Assembly (NCBI RefSeq): GCF_964030845.1
Contig: NZ_OZ034983.1
Span: 434,001 to 498,000, forward strand
DNA from: Candidatus Fukatsuia endosymbiont of Tuberolachnus salignus
Lineage (GTDB): Bacteria > Pseudomonadota > Gammaproteobacteria > Enterobacterales > Enterobacteriaceae
DNA: 64,000 bases
Reading direction: 5' to 3'
Each line of letters begins with the position of its first letter. The first letter of the stretch is position 1. Under the pieces are notes generated by a model. That model had not been told where the DNA came from. It worked only from the letters and a program-made list of their open reading frames with translations, and searched no databases. Positions 52,981 through 63,200 of the stretch are shown piece by piece. A program made the translations under genes and the position numbers.

Positions 52981-53051
52981 TACCACGACGGCAGAGAGTG
53001 AGTGGCCTGTCGTGATAGAGTAGTTTTCACTTAATTATTATTAATCATAAT

Positions 53052-53194
53052 TATAGTAGAAGCGATATAAATTGATTGTAGTAATTCACATTAATACATT
53101 GGTATAAAATAGTTTTTATAAATAAAATCAGGTAATCTCCCGGCTTTGCCGGGGGATATTCACTAAATGCCACCATGCTATATCGCCCCTGCTA
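53052..53194. mobile_element. MITE-like element, diverged copy 2
   Basis: The left tip TATAGTAGAAGCGATATAA and right tip CGCCCCTGCTATA match the ends of the MITE at 15008-15111, and the next 40 bases on the left also align. The centre is longer and contains a CCCGGC-TTT-GCCGGG hairpin (53139-53153). The right tip provided the TA for IS630a copy 2. Confidence 0.65.
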
Positions 53195-54288
53195 TACCCG
53201 TGATCAATGAAGATGCTTGATTTTGAAGTCGATAAGGATCATGCTCATAGCCATGAAAATAGAGCTGACTGCTGACCAGAAAATTACCCTCGAAGCCCAA
53301 CATCGTCAAAGCCATGACCGCCGTGTCTGTGACAGGATCCGGTGTGTTTTGTTGTCCGCAGACGGCTGGACTCCCCCTATGATTGCTCACTCACAGCTCA
53401 TTAATGAAACCACGGTGCGGCGCCACCTTACAGACTATCATAAACTCAACAAGCTCAAGCCTGAAAATGGCGGCTCCGATGGCTATCTCAATGCGGAACA
53501 GACCACGTCGCTGGTTGAACATCTCACCCAGCCGCTCTACCACCACAATCACCAAATTGTGGCGTATATCGCTGGACGCTGGAACATCACCTTTACCGTA
53601 TCAGGTCTGTATAAAGGGTTGAAGCAGCATGGCTTTAGCTATAAAAAGCCGAAAGGTGTTCCGCATAAATTTGCCGTTGAGAAACAGCAGCAATTTATAA
53701 AGACCTACAGCGAATTGAAAGACGCCGCGGGTAATGACCCCATACTGTTTATTGATGCCGTTCATCCGACACAAGCCACCAAAATAAGCTACGGCTGGAT
53801 ACGAAAAGGCCAGGATAAAACGATAGAGACCACCGGGAGCAGAACGCGGTTGAATATCATGGGAGCCTTGAACATCCAGAATGTGGCTAACCCCATAATC
53901 CGTGATGATGAGACGATTAACAGCGAAAATGTGGTTCACTTCCTGTCTGCCATTCGCGCGCATTATCCCATCACGACAACGGCACATGTGATCCTCGAGG
54001 GTGCAGGCTATCACCGTTCACAGCTTGTGCAAGACGCCGCGCTTACGTTGAATATCCAGCTTCATTACCTTCCGCCGTATAGCCCGAATCTAAACCCGAT
54101 AGAGCGATTGTGGAAGGTGATGAATGAGCAAACACGAAACAATAGATATTACCCATCTAAACAGAGTTTTAAGAACGATATCTTAAACTTCTTTGAGGTG
54201 AAGCTACCACAAATGGCAAGTTCTCTGGTATCTCGCTTAAACGATAATTGCCAGGCGCTAAATCCTGCATCTTGATTTCACTTGGGTA
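53195..54288 (+). mobile_element. IS630a, copy 2
   Basis: This is a full 1094-bp copy with TA on both sides. The left flank is the MITE tip, and the right flank is the interior of IS630b copy 2, cut at its TATGCC. The missing 5' part of that IS630b copy is not on the left, which points to recombination between IS copies. Confidence 0.9.
53253..54275 (+). CDS. IS630a transposase, copy 2
   Basis: The 340-residue protein is identical to copy 1 except Thr to Ala in HPTQATK. It has the DDE core with the same ILEGAGYH variant. Confidence 0.9.
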   Translation: MKIELTADQKITLEAQHRQSHDRRVCDRIRCVLLSADGWTPPMIAHSQLINETTVRRHLTDYHKLNKLKPENGGSDGYLNAEQTTSLVEHLTQPLYHHNHQIVAYIAGRWNITFTVSGLYKGLKQHGFSYKKPKGVPHKFAVEKQQQFIKTYSELKDAAGNDPILFIDAVHPTQATKISYGWIRKGQDKTIETTGSRTRLNIMGALNIQNVANPIIRDDETINSENVVHFLSAIRAHYPITTTAHVILEGAGYHRSQLVQDAALTLNIQLHYLPPYSPNLNPIERLWKVMNEQTRNNRYYPSKQSFKNDILNFFEVKLPQMASSLVSRLNDNCQALNPAS

Positions 54289-55079
54289 TATGCCGAAACA
54301 GCCACCCGTTTTTGTGTGGGGACAGCGAGCCTAATGCGCTGGGCTGGGCTAAACGTATCGACCCTTGCCTAACTCGTGATAAACCGGCGACCAAAATAAA
54401 TCACGCCGCGTTGCTCCTTGATGTGGAAACCTATCCTGAGGCGTCTCAATACGAACGCGCTCAACGTATGGGGGTCAGTGCTCGAGGGATAGGCGATGCG
54501 TTAAAACGGGCTGGGTTTAGCTATAAAAAAAACATTTTATCATCCCAAAATCGACGTCCAAGCGCGAAAAGATTTTCAGACTAAGATACAGGCTTATGAA
54601 GCCTGTGGTACCCCGATAATTTACGTGGATGAAAGCGGTTTTTCCCATGATATGCCGCGTCTTTATGGTTATTGAGTGAAAGGTAAGCGCTGTTACGGCC
54701 AACACGATTGGCGCGCCAAAGCGCGTACTAACGTCATTGGCGCCCAGCTTAACGGAAAATTAACCACGGTTTGTACCTTCGACTGCCATATCAACAGCGA
54801 TATTTTTTATGCCTGGGTCACCCAAGATTTATTGCTAAAATCTCCTCCAGGGGCCGTACTTGTAATGGATAATGTCAGTTTCCATAAGCGCCAAGACATT
54901 CAGTCTGCTAGACAGAAAGCCGGCTTTATTCTGGAATATCTTCTCACTTATTTTCCTGATATGAACCCCATTGAGCACAAATGGGCTCAAGCTAAAGCCC
55001 TTCGTAGAAAGCGACAATGTGATATCGATACCTTGTTCTATGACCCTTTATTTTAAATCAATTTATAACGCCTATGCCA
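54289..55079 (+). pseudogene. IS630b, copy 2, 5'-truncated
   Basis: The remnant starts at TATGCCGAAACAGCC, equivalent to codon 16 of IS630b, and runs to the right terminal repeat. It shares the A8 frame change (54526-54533) and the TGA after RLYGY (54672-54676) with copy 1. The second half is otherwise open and contains the DDE motifs VDESGFSHD, VLVMDNVSFHKR and DMNPIEHKWAQ. Confidence 0.8.
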
Positions 55080-55083
55080 TATA

Positions 55084-56177
55084 TACCCAAGTGAAATCAA
55101 GATGCAGGATTTAGCGCCTGGCAATTATCGTTTAAGCGAGATACCAGAGAACTTGCCATTTGTGGTAGCTTCACCTCAAAGAAGTTTAAGATATCGTTCT
55201 TAAAACTCTGTTTAGATGGGTAATATCTATTGTTTCGTGTTTGCTCATTCATCACCTTCCACAATCGCTCTATCGGGTTTAGATTCGGGCTATACGGCGG
55301 AAGGTAATGAAGCTGGATATTCAACGTAAGCGCGGCGTCTTGCACAAGCTGTGAACGGTGATAGCCTGCACCCTCGAGGATCACATGTGCCGTTGTCGTG
55401 ATGGGATAATGCGCGCGAATGGCAGACAGGAAGTGAACCACATTTTCGCTGTTAATCGTCTCATCATCACGGATTATGGGGTTAGCCACATTCTGGATGT
55501 TCAAGGCTCCCATGATATTCAACCGCGTTCTGCTCCCGGTGGTCTCTATCGTTTTATCCTGGCCTTTTCGTATCCAGCCGTAGCTTATTTTGGTGGTTTG
55601 TGTCGGATGAACGGCATCAATAAACAGTATGGGGTCATTACCCGCGGCGTCTTTCAATTCGCTGTAGGTCTTTATAAATTGCTGCTGTTTCTCAACGGCA
55701 AATTTATGCGGAACACCTTTCGGCTTTTTATAGCTAAAGCCATGCTGCTTCAACCCTTTATACAGACCTGATACGGTAAAGGTGATGTTCCAGCGTCCAG
55801 CGATATAGGCCACAATTTGGTGATTGTGGTGGTAGAGCGGCTGGGTGAGATGTTCAACCAGCGACGTGGTCTGTTCCGCATTGAGATAGCCATCGGAGCC
55901 GCCATTTTCAGGCTTGAGCTTGTTGAGTTTATGATAGTCTGTAAGGTGGCGCCGCACCGTGGTTTCATTAATGAGCTGTGAGTGAGCAATCATAGGGGGA
56001 GTCCAGCCGTCTGCGGACAACAAAACACACCGGATCCTGTCACAGACACGGCGGTCATGGCTTTGACGATGTTGGGCTTCGAGGGTAATTTTCTGGTCAG
56101 CAGTCAGCTCTATTTTCATGGCTATGAGCATGATCCTTATCGACTTCAAAATCAAGCATCTTCATTGATCACGGGTA
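55084..56177 (-). mobile_element. IS630a, copy 3
   Basis: This full 1094-bp copy, inverted relative to copy 2, is flanked by TA on each side. It lies at the right tip of IS630b copy 2. Confidence 0.9.
55097..56119 (-). CDS. IS630a transposase, copy 3
   Basis: The 340-residue protein is identical to copy 1, including the ILEGAGYH variant at the second acidic position. Confidence 0.9.
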   Translation of the reverse strand: MKIELTADQKITLEAQHRQSHDRRVCDRIRCVLLSADGWTPPMIAHSQLINETTVRRHLTDYHKLNKLKPENGGSDGYLNAEQTTSLVEHLTQPLYHHNHQIVAYIAGRWNITFTVSGLYKGLKQHGFSYKKPKGVPHKFAVEKQQQFIKTYSELKDAAGNDPILFIDAVHPTQTTKISYGWIRKGQDKTIETTGSRTRLNIMGALNIQNVANPIIRDDETINSENVVHFLSAIRAHYPITTTAHVILEGAGYHRSQLVQDAALTLNIQLHYLPPYSPNLNPIERLWKVMNEQTRNNRYYPSKQSFKNDILNFFEVKLPQMASSLVSRLNDNCQALNPAS

Positions 56178-56179
56178 TA

Positions 56180-56443
56180 TAACGTCGAATTTTCCATTAT
56201 CAGGTCACTATAGCCGTCAAGGCGATATACTGATGCTCAATGCCGATCACATTGACCAGCCGCACATTTATTTTAGCCTGGATGGTGTGTCGCATTTTCT
56301 GCTGCAAATCCAGCAAACGAAACCCCAGCCTTTCATTTTTGCGTTAAAACGTCTTCTTTATCCAATAATCGGTATCTTGCATGATGCCGATCGGCAGATC
56401 ATTTGCCAAATGGATACTACCATCACGCCACAAAAGGTGTTGA
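56180..56443 (+). pseudogene. Gene fragment trapped between IS630a copies
   Basis: An uninterrupted frame of 88 codons crosses this whole segment (PLSGHYSRQGDILMLNADHI ... HIYFSLDGVSHFLLQIQQTK). It has no start or stop of its own and passes into IS DNA at both ends. I recognise no family. The alternation of polar and aromatic residues suggests a beta-rich piece of a larger protein. Confidence 0.55.
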
Positions 56444-56935
56444 TGTTTCTCAACGGCAAATTTATGCGGAACACCTTTCGGCTTTTTATAGCTAAAGCCA
56501 TGCTGCTTCAACCCTTTATACAGACCTGATACGGTAAAGGTGATGTTCCAGCGTCCAGCGATATACGCCACAATTTGGTGATTGTGGTGGTAGAGCGGCT
56601 GGGTGAGATGTTCAACCAGCGACGTGGTCTGTTCCGCATTGAGATAGCCATCGGAGCCGCCATTTTCAGGCTTGAGCTTGTTGAGTTTATGATAGTCTGT
56701 AAGGTGGCGCCGCACCGTGGTTTCATTAATGAGCTGTGAGTGAGCAATCATAGGGGGAGTCCAGCCGTCTGCGGACAACAAAACACACCGGATCCTGTCA
56801 CAGACACGGCGGTCATGGCTTTGACGATGTTGGGCTTCGAGGGTAATTTTCTGGTCAGCAGTCAGCTCTATTTTCATGGCTATGAGCATGATCCTTATCG
56901 ACTTCAAAATCAAGCATCTTCATTGATCACGGGTA
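56444..56935 (-). mobile_element. IS630a, partial copy 4
   Basis: The left about 600 bp of the element, encoding the transposase C-terminal part, is missing. The remaining 492 bp encode MKIELTADQ through FAVEK and keep the right terminal repeat with TA outside it. The break replaces the transposase by the foreign fragment at 56180-56443. Confidence 0.85.
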
Positions 56936-56982
56936 TATTACTTTAGGGGCTTTATTTTGGCACTGCTGATCAACCATGCCAT

Positions 56983-57294
56983 TCAGGTATCCGAGGGTTT
57001 ATTTTCAAGTGGCCGTATACCTTCGATGTGACTGTACATTGTTAAAAAAGTTGCTCGATCAATGATCCCCCAGTCAATTAGCATATAATAACCTTTCCTC
57101 CCTTTCTCGTTGGTTGGTTCTCTGATGAACAGTATCTGCATACCGAATTCCTTTCGCAAGGCCGCTAATTGACGCTTAATTGTTGATTGAGGAATTTTAG
57201 TAGCTCTGTGGAAGTCAAGAAGACTCGGTTTTTCGAGTTTCGACAACACATTAATCAAAGCAAACTTTTTTTTCATTTCCAGCGAAGTCTTCAT
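56983..57294 (-). CDS. Winged-helix DNA-binding protein of unknown role
   Basis: The 103-residue protein has a clear helix-turn-helix (PSLLDFHRATKIPQSTIKRQ) and a wing-like segment (MQILFIREPTNEKGRKGYYM). AGGTGAAT precedes the chosen ATG. It resembles small regulators on plasmids and integrative elements of enterobacteria, but I cannot name one. It stands alone between IS remnants and a MITE. Confidence 0.65.
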   Translation of the reverse strand: MKTSLEMKKKFALINVLSKLEKPSLLDFHRATKIPQSTIKRQLAALRKEFGMQILFIREPTNEKGRKGYYMLIDWGIIDRATFLTMYSHIEGIRPLENKPSDT

Positions 57295-57331
57295 ATTCAC
57301 CTGTTCGTAACAGGCTCTGCATTATGAATGA

Positions 57332-57428
57332 TATAGCTGGGGCTGTATAAGTCGACTGTAAGAATTTACACTAATATTAAATAATATTTACTGGTCAAAC
57401 CAATCATGTTACATGGCCTCTTGCTATA
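57332..57428. mobile_element. MITE-like element, copy 3
   Basis: The 97-bp element begins TATAGCTGGGGCTGTATAAG and ends CTTGCTATA. Its reverse complement matches 15008-15111 along the whole length except for a seven-base deletion and scattered changes. Confidence 0.8.
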
Positions 57429-57490
57429 ACTCTGGCAGAGCTTCTTTAAGCTAACCTTCAACACTCAATAACGCGATGTCTAGCACGTGA

Positions 57491-57736
57491 ACACAAACTG
57501 GTTTTCTTTCATCAAACATTTTTACCCAGAAACGCCAAGATGAAAAACTCCAGTTATCTATTGGCAGCCAATGGCTAATCATTGATGATGCTTTCAGCGC
57601 CAGCAAAACGAATTTAAATAAGTTAAAACTTGTTTTTCAGGGGCATAGCACCGATCTACAGCAATTAGTCAATCGCTACAAAAACTACGTAACGGAGAAG
57701 AAGGAGATAGATCCTCAAATCACCATGCTGAATTGA
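57491..57736 (+). pseudogene. Gene 3' fragment, unknown
   Basis: An open frame of 81 codons ends at a TGA (LQLSIGSQWLIIDDAFSASK ... KEIDPQITMLN). No start codon with a ribosome-binding site is visible, so it looks like the end of a lost gene. No family is recognised. Confidence 0.45.
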
Positions 57737-57749
57737 CGATGAATGCTGA

Positions 57750-57811
57750 ATCAAAGATCGACAGAGCGGATATCCGGTTTAGAGCCACATGCAGAGGCAG
57801 AACCTTCCAAT
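57750..57811 (-). pseudogene. HigA-like antitoxin remnant, C-terminal piece
   Basis: The 62 bases match the 3' end of the antitoxin gene at 47128-47412 (encoding GSASACGSKPDIRSVD-like residues). The central part of the gene, with the helix-turn-helix, is missing. A SnoaL-like gene lies between this and the N-terminal remnant. Confidence 0.7.
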
Positions 57812-57876
57812 AGATCTCTTTCCAAACCAAACCTGCTGCGTGACTCGAATCCTGCGTTGCCCGGTGCGCGCAATCC

Positions 57877-58308
57877 TCATGTACTCTGTGTTAACGAAGG
57901 TTGTTGTGCGCCGTCGGCATGACGATGAATCAATTTCCACTCATTATCTTCGCGTCGGAATATTTCTGTCACTCGTAAATACATTGGACAGGGATCTTTA
58001 CTTTCATTCATGTGAACAGTGGCGTGCTGAAAGCCTACCCAATAAGCGATACTATCGCTTGCAGCCATATGCAGGATCTCAAAATGCGTCTCACTGCCCG
58101 TTTTGAATGCCTTAGCACCCTGCTGGTATGTGCGCGACACATCATCAGCCGCTTGCTGGACGACGTATCCACGTGGGTCAAAAAAAGTTGCCGGGGAAAC
58201 CAGTGTAGCAATGTTAACGAGTGGAACTGGATCACCACATACGTATGATTGCGCCACCTCCTCACGTTTCTCCATAAAATGAGTAAAACTTTTCAAATTG
58301 TTATCCAT
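57877..58308 (-). CDS. SnoaL/NTF2-like protein
   Basis: The 143-residue protein (MDNNLKSFTHFMEKREEVAQ) has the pattern of the SnoaL-like polyketide cyclase/ketosteroid-isomerase fold: an N-terminal helical part, GDPVPLVNIATLVSPATFFD, and C-terminal strands YLRVTEIFRREDNEWKLIHRHAD. Such proteins are small hydrolases or isomerases or have unknown roles. The gene is intact and lies inside the broken antitoxin gene, so it arrived by insertion. Confidence 0.75.
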   Translation of the reverse strand: MDNNLKSFTHFMEKREEVAQSYVCGDPVPLVNIATLVSPATFFDPRGYVVQQAADDVSRTYQQGAKAFKTGSETHFEILHMAASDSIAYWVGFQHATVHMNESKDPCPMYLRVTEIFRREDNEWKLIHRHADGAQQPSLTQST

Positions 58309-58337
58309 AATTTCTTCCTATTTTATTTTGGCATCAA

Positions 58338-58440
58338 TAAGGGCAAGTTCTGCCTCTTTGTGGGTTTCTTTATAGGCGAGTAAGGAGAGTGTGTCACGTA
58401 ACAATTTAGCGCTCACTTCTGCGTGGCGAATACTTTTCAT
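58338..58440 (-). pseudogene. HigA-like antitoxin remnant, N-terminal piece
   Basis: The sequence matches the start of the antitoxin gene at 47128-47412 (MKSIRHAEVSAKLLRDTLSL). The bases upstream also match the end of the toxin gene (TTAACAGACTCAAGG), so a complete TA pair once lay here. From 58490 to 58654 the DNA is A+T-rich and must contain the toxin promoter. Confidence 0.75.
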
Positions 58441-58654
58441 TCTGTCAATTCCTTGAGTCTGTTAAAAGCTTTAGTCGAACATTTGCCATTGTATCTCCGA
58501 TAAAGATGGCGAAGCTACCAAACGAAAATTATTTTTAATAATTGGCATTATATTTGCATATTTATTTTGGCATAAATATTGCTTAATGGCTAATTTATAA
58601 TACAATCACTTCATCCTAACTGATTACGCTCTTTAATGCCCTTAGGAAAACCCC

Positions 58655-60298
58655 ATGCAAAAGCAAACACTGGTCACAGCATTAACCACCTGGATCGATC
58701 AGCAACAAAAAACCGGGCTCAATCTAGCAAGCCGCATCACTGAACTTAATCGGCTAAAAGACAATTACAACAATACCGCGACGAGTTTATCAGGCAGTGA
58801 AGAGATGAAACATTTAATCAAACTGCTCGCCAATGTCAGCGAAACCTACTGGTCTAAGGTCCAAGAAACTATTCAAAAAAGCTTACTCGAACGCATAAAG
58901 GCGATCAAAATCCCCTTAGCCGCCGATGAGAAAACGTTACACTTCTTTCTTACCGAAACGAATTCGACCCATCGACACCAAGATATCAACAATTGGATGA
59001 CCGCCTATCCCGATTACAACATCAGGATTTGGACCGATGATTCCTTTCATTCATCAACTCAAATATTTAACCGCTTACAAACACAAATAGGAGTTGATCT
59101 CGATCAGTCTCTGGCCAATTATGGCTATGATGTGGCTAAGACGTTAGAAATATTGATGCTAAATAAAAGAAGGTATGCCCACTCTCAAATTTCGAGCGCG
59201 ATGCAGATAAAAATAACGGATTTTCGCGAAAAAGCATTAAGCGATTATATTACTGCTAACCCTAACGTTCTTAGTGAAAATGAAAGAAACCGTATTAAGC
59301 ATTCTAGCCTGCCTGATTTTTTAAATAGCTTAAGCCTCAGTCAGGATAAAATAGATGAACTGAGGGCTACCGTATTAAGCGACTATATAAAAACAACATT
59401 TAATCTCAGTGACGATGAGATAACTAGAATCAATACCGCTTACAGCGCTCGGGCTCAAGATCTCGTTTCAGCATTACAAGTACGGCATCGAGACGGTAAT
59501 GTCACTATTGAACATAAAAAAGTCATTATTAATGATGGACTCAATTCTCCCTATTTAAACCGATTAATTCTTACCGCCAATCAGCAACAGGCGATACACA
59601 CCATAGGGTTATCGATATTAAAAGAACAAGGGGGTGTATTTATTAATACCGGTGGCAAAGTTAATAGCACCTTTGATCATCTTAATCATTTAAAAGTCGA
59701 TCCTTTATTAGGCGCGGCTTATAGCAAAAATTTAAAGATGATTATTGCCAAAAAAGACAGCCAGTTTATTAATGCGCTCTTTACGCGCGAAGAAAAAATT
59801 AAAACCATCCTGGCCGCATTTCCTGATATTGAAAAGGGGATAACGCCTTCTCAAACTGGCCTAAGTGATATCAAGGCACGCCTTAACAGAGAAAATTTAG
59901 TGGTTTCAGTCGATGAGCTTGCGTCATACGCCTATGAAACCTTAAGAAATCCTTCGTACACCGACGTCACGGATTTCTTTGCCGGTGAACGAGGCTACTT
60001 TGATGTTTTTAAGCAACAAATCCAAATCGAGATAGGGACCTCCCTCAAAGAAAAACCCTTTTTACCGCTTATTGTTCCCTGTATCAAAGGCATGACGATG
60101 GATCCAGTGGCAACAGAGGTGGATCCTGGCCCCTCAATGATAGCAAGTAAAAACAGATTTGCCTTTAAGCCAAATGTGACGGGTCATACCAATTATACCC
60201 GGCAAATTGTCATTCAATTGACCGAAGATCAGGCGGTTAATGCCAGTGCCATGGCGCTACACAGAAAAAATAAAGCGATCAGTTCACTCTATCGTTAA
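58655..60298 (+). CDS. TcdA/TcdB-like toxin, N-terminal GT44-like part, ending at in-frame TAA
   Basis: The 547-residue product has a helical N-terminal segment (residues 1-90), as in the membrane-localising domain of large clostridial toxins. A GT44-like glycosyltransferase region follows: LHFFLTETN at about 94, WMTAYPDYNIRIWTDDSF near 116-133 and ILKEQGGVFINTGG near 320-334. In active toxins the last motif reads GGxYLDxD; here both acids of DXD are missing, so sugar transfer is doubtful. Residues after 505 (RQIVIQLTEDQAVNASAMAL) already belong to the C80 protease domain. AGGA precedes the ATG by eight bases. The TAA at 60296-60298 ends it, but the same frame continues at once. Confidence 0.78.
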   Translation: MQKQTLVTALTTWIDQQQKTGLNLASRITELNRLKDNYNNTATSLSGSEEMKHLIKLLANVSETYWSKVQETIQKSLLERIKAIKIPLAADEKTLHFFLTETNSTHRHQDINNWMTAYPDYNIRIWTDDSFHSSTQIFNRLQTQIGVDLDQSLANYGYDVAKTLEILMLNKRRYAHSQISSAMQIKITDFREKALSDYITANPNVLSENERNRIKHSSLPDFLNSLSLSQDKIDELRATVLSDYIKTTFNLSDDEITRINTAYSARAQDLVSALQVRHRDGNVTIEHKKVIINDGLNSPYLNRLILTANQQQAIHTIGLSILKEQGGVFINTGGKVNSTFDHLNHLKVDPLLGAAYSKNLKMIIAKKDSQFINALFTREEKIKTILAAFPDIEKGITPSQTGLSDIKARLNRENLVVSVDELASYAYETLRNPSYTDVTDFFAGERGYFDVFKQQIQIEIGTSLKEKPFLPLIVPCIKGMTMDPVATEVDPGPSMIASKNRFAFKPNVTGHTNYTRQIVIQLTEDQAVNASAMALHRKNKAISSLYR

Positions 60299-63200
60299 CA
60301 TGAAACATACAATACTTTGATAACCGTAGAAGCAGGAATCGTCACCAGACAGGCAGGTGAAGTTTTACGTATTATTCTCATCGGTCACGGCTCTGATCTC
60401 AGCAATTTTTCGGCAGACAATATCAAAAAATTATTTTTTGATAGCCACTTGCTCATCAGCAATCAAGTGGTTGCCAAGTTAAGTGTCGTGGCTTGTCGTT
60501 TCGCCGAAGGGACAACAAGTGAGGCCACTGGAGCACAAACATTAGCTGACGGACCAGCAAGACGGCTATTTGAGAGCTTATTAGGTCACGGGGTCCAACT
60601 TGAAAAAATGACCGTGCGTGAGGGTTATCTCAGCATTGATAACAACGGACAAAAGTGGATCTCTATCCAGGGTGATCATACTGCGGCTAAAAGAAAGGAT
60701 CGAAATTACCTCTCTAGATTAGCCAGTACCACTGAGGCAAGAATTGAAATTTATCAAGAAAATGGGGTGATTAAATACCAACGACGACCGAGTGAAAACA
60801 GTGAAGTGAGAAAAAAAGTTGCCAATAGTTTTAAGCGATTTGGTTTATTTAGCCCGATTAAAATCGATACCAAAGAAGCGGATGACGTGCCCATTAGCAA
60901 AAAAGAGGAAAAAAAACTTAAAGGGCCTGTAGACACTGAAATCGCGAAAAAACTTCTCAACAACCGTAGTGGTAATACGGTGATTAATGCGAGTCCGATG
61001 GCGTTGTTAGCTGCCATGGCAGAGAGCCCTTATCGTGTGATGGTGATCGATAAAGATGCCTATCAGATTGATGCTTTACAAAAAGCACTGATCGAATCAA
61101 GGTATCACGATACTTTTGCTACCTGGATAGAAAAAATAGCACTTGAAAAAGCAGCCAAACAAAAATTAAAAGCATTATGGAATACTTTTTCGTTAATCGA
61201 TCAGAAAAAGTACTTCGCCATGGTGCAGCAACGTGTCACACAAATCGCCTATGACTTTTTTTATGACGATATTAGCCACTCATCAATGGCTGATCAGGTG
61301 ATTTTACATAAAGGCCAAGGGGCTATCAGTGTTGTTCATTTAGATATTGATACTGTGCTATTAGATAATGTCTCTACATTAGATCGAGAAGCGGCACAAA
61401 AACAGGTAAAAAACCGGTTAGCCACTTTAACCCAAAGCTTCAGAGTGCTCCGTGGCAGCTCATCGACGGCGTCCACGACAGCGGCGATTTATTTATATAG
61501 CATCAACGATGGATTATATAAAACCCTCACCCGAAACAGCATTGACAGCCTGGCAAGTCTTTATATTGGCTCAGCAAGCGATAATTATGATTATGTCACC
61601 AAGATCCAATTGCTCAAGCCAGGAACCATACTGCCGCCTTTTTTAAATGGGGTGCTCCAGTCATTAAATATTTTAGCCGCCGATCAGGCCATCAAAAAAT
61701 TAGCCGGCAATGAACGCAAAATTCCCGGCAGCAGCACTGCAGTGAACTTACCCAATAGCTGGATCCCACTGCTATCCGGGATTGAATATGATTCTTCCAC
61801 GCAAAAATTTAACGTGCCCTATGTTGATCTCGATAATCCGTCTAAAAAAGAGATCTTAACCACCGACAGTAAAAATTTTGCCTTGGTCAGGAAAGCGTTA
61901 GATCGACAAAATGAACAGTTAAGCCACTACTTCGAACTGGATAATGATCAGCCACGACTAAAAGTGCCCACGCGGTTAGGCAAAATCGAGGCGGCTGGCA
62001 TCGGCAGCGGCAGCCTGTTTGCCACATTAGCAATTTGGGGCTGGGTAAAAAATGGCATTAGCGTCGAGGGCAATGACGGTTTGGCGCAAGCGCTGCAGAT
62101 ACACACCTATGTTTCGATGAGCGAGGTGGCACAGAGCGTGTTCAGTGATGTGACTACGCTCGGTAATTTCGCCCAAAGTAAAGTCCATTTGGCGCTTAAA
62201 AGTTCGTTGGCTAAAGGCCCAGTAGGCAATTTTGCGCGCGGATTGCGATCTTTTGGCGGCAAGATAGTGTGGCTAGGACCGCTGTTTGATGTCGCCGATA
62301 TTGCCCTCAGCAGTACCGAATACCATCTGGCAAAAAATGAAGCCCAAGCGAAAATTTTCCGTACCGAAATCATTTTCGGCAGTATCAGCCTAGGCTTGTC
62401 GTTAGGTTTTATCGTAGCGAGCGTACTCGGCGCTACCTTGTTATCGGCGGTGTTACTCCCGATCGGTTTACTCTTGGCTGGGCTACGTTATTTGGTGGGT
62501 TCTGCCCTGGCGGCGGCAGCTACTAATCAGGAAAAAGCCAAAATTATCAGCCAGTATTTTCAACAAATGCAGCAGGGATGGGCAAATGGCGGCTTTAAAT
62601 TAGAAAATGGCGTATTGAGCCCCTATCCAGGGGTGGTGATCAACACACTTGATCTACGCACACCAACTAACGCCTCCGTGATTTTTAACCCCGAGGGTCT
62701 TAAAATCAAAAAAGCCTTGTACCCGAATGATACTCAGCTGATTAATTGCTATGCGCTGCGTGATCAACAACAGGTCGATACCTGCATTCAGTTAAGCAAT
62801 GAAGTGGGAACCATCAGAACACTGATACTGCCCATGACCACTTTAGCTACGCTCACCCCGGCTTATTATGTTGCCGATGAAGACGATATTGATACCTCCT
62901 CTGATTTTGCCGCGTTACGTTACTTTCATAATAAAGTAAAAATCAACACCACAGCAGATAAGGCTTTTATCGTAAAAGATTATTGGCCAGATGAGCGCCC
63001 AGGTGACCAACTTCCGATTCCACTACTCGATACCCGTGTGCCGATTGAACTGAACTTTGCTTATCAAACCACGACGGTAGAGATTTTACTCGGTGAGCAT
63101 CATTATACCCTGATTGCCCCTGGGATCAGTGAAGGAATGCCCTTAGCCGACTCACCTTACAAAACACTGAGTTACCATTTCAAAGGGCCACAGACGGGTC

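Noticed and set aside
53135..53157. GC-rich hairpin considered as a terminator or REP element
   Set aside because: There is no T run and no gene ending nearby; it lies inside the diverged MITE copy.
60300..60320. ATG directly after the toxin TAA as a restart
   Set aside because: It is in another frame and stops after six codons.
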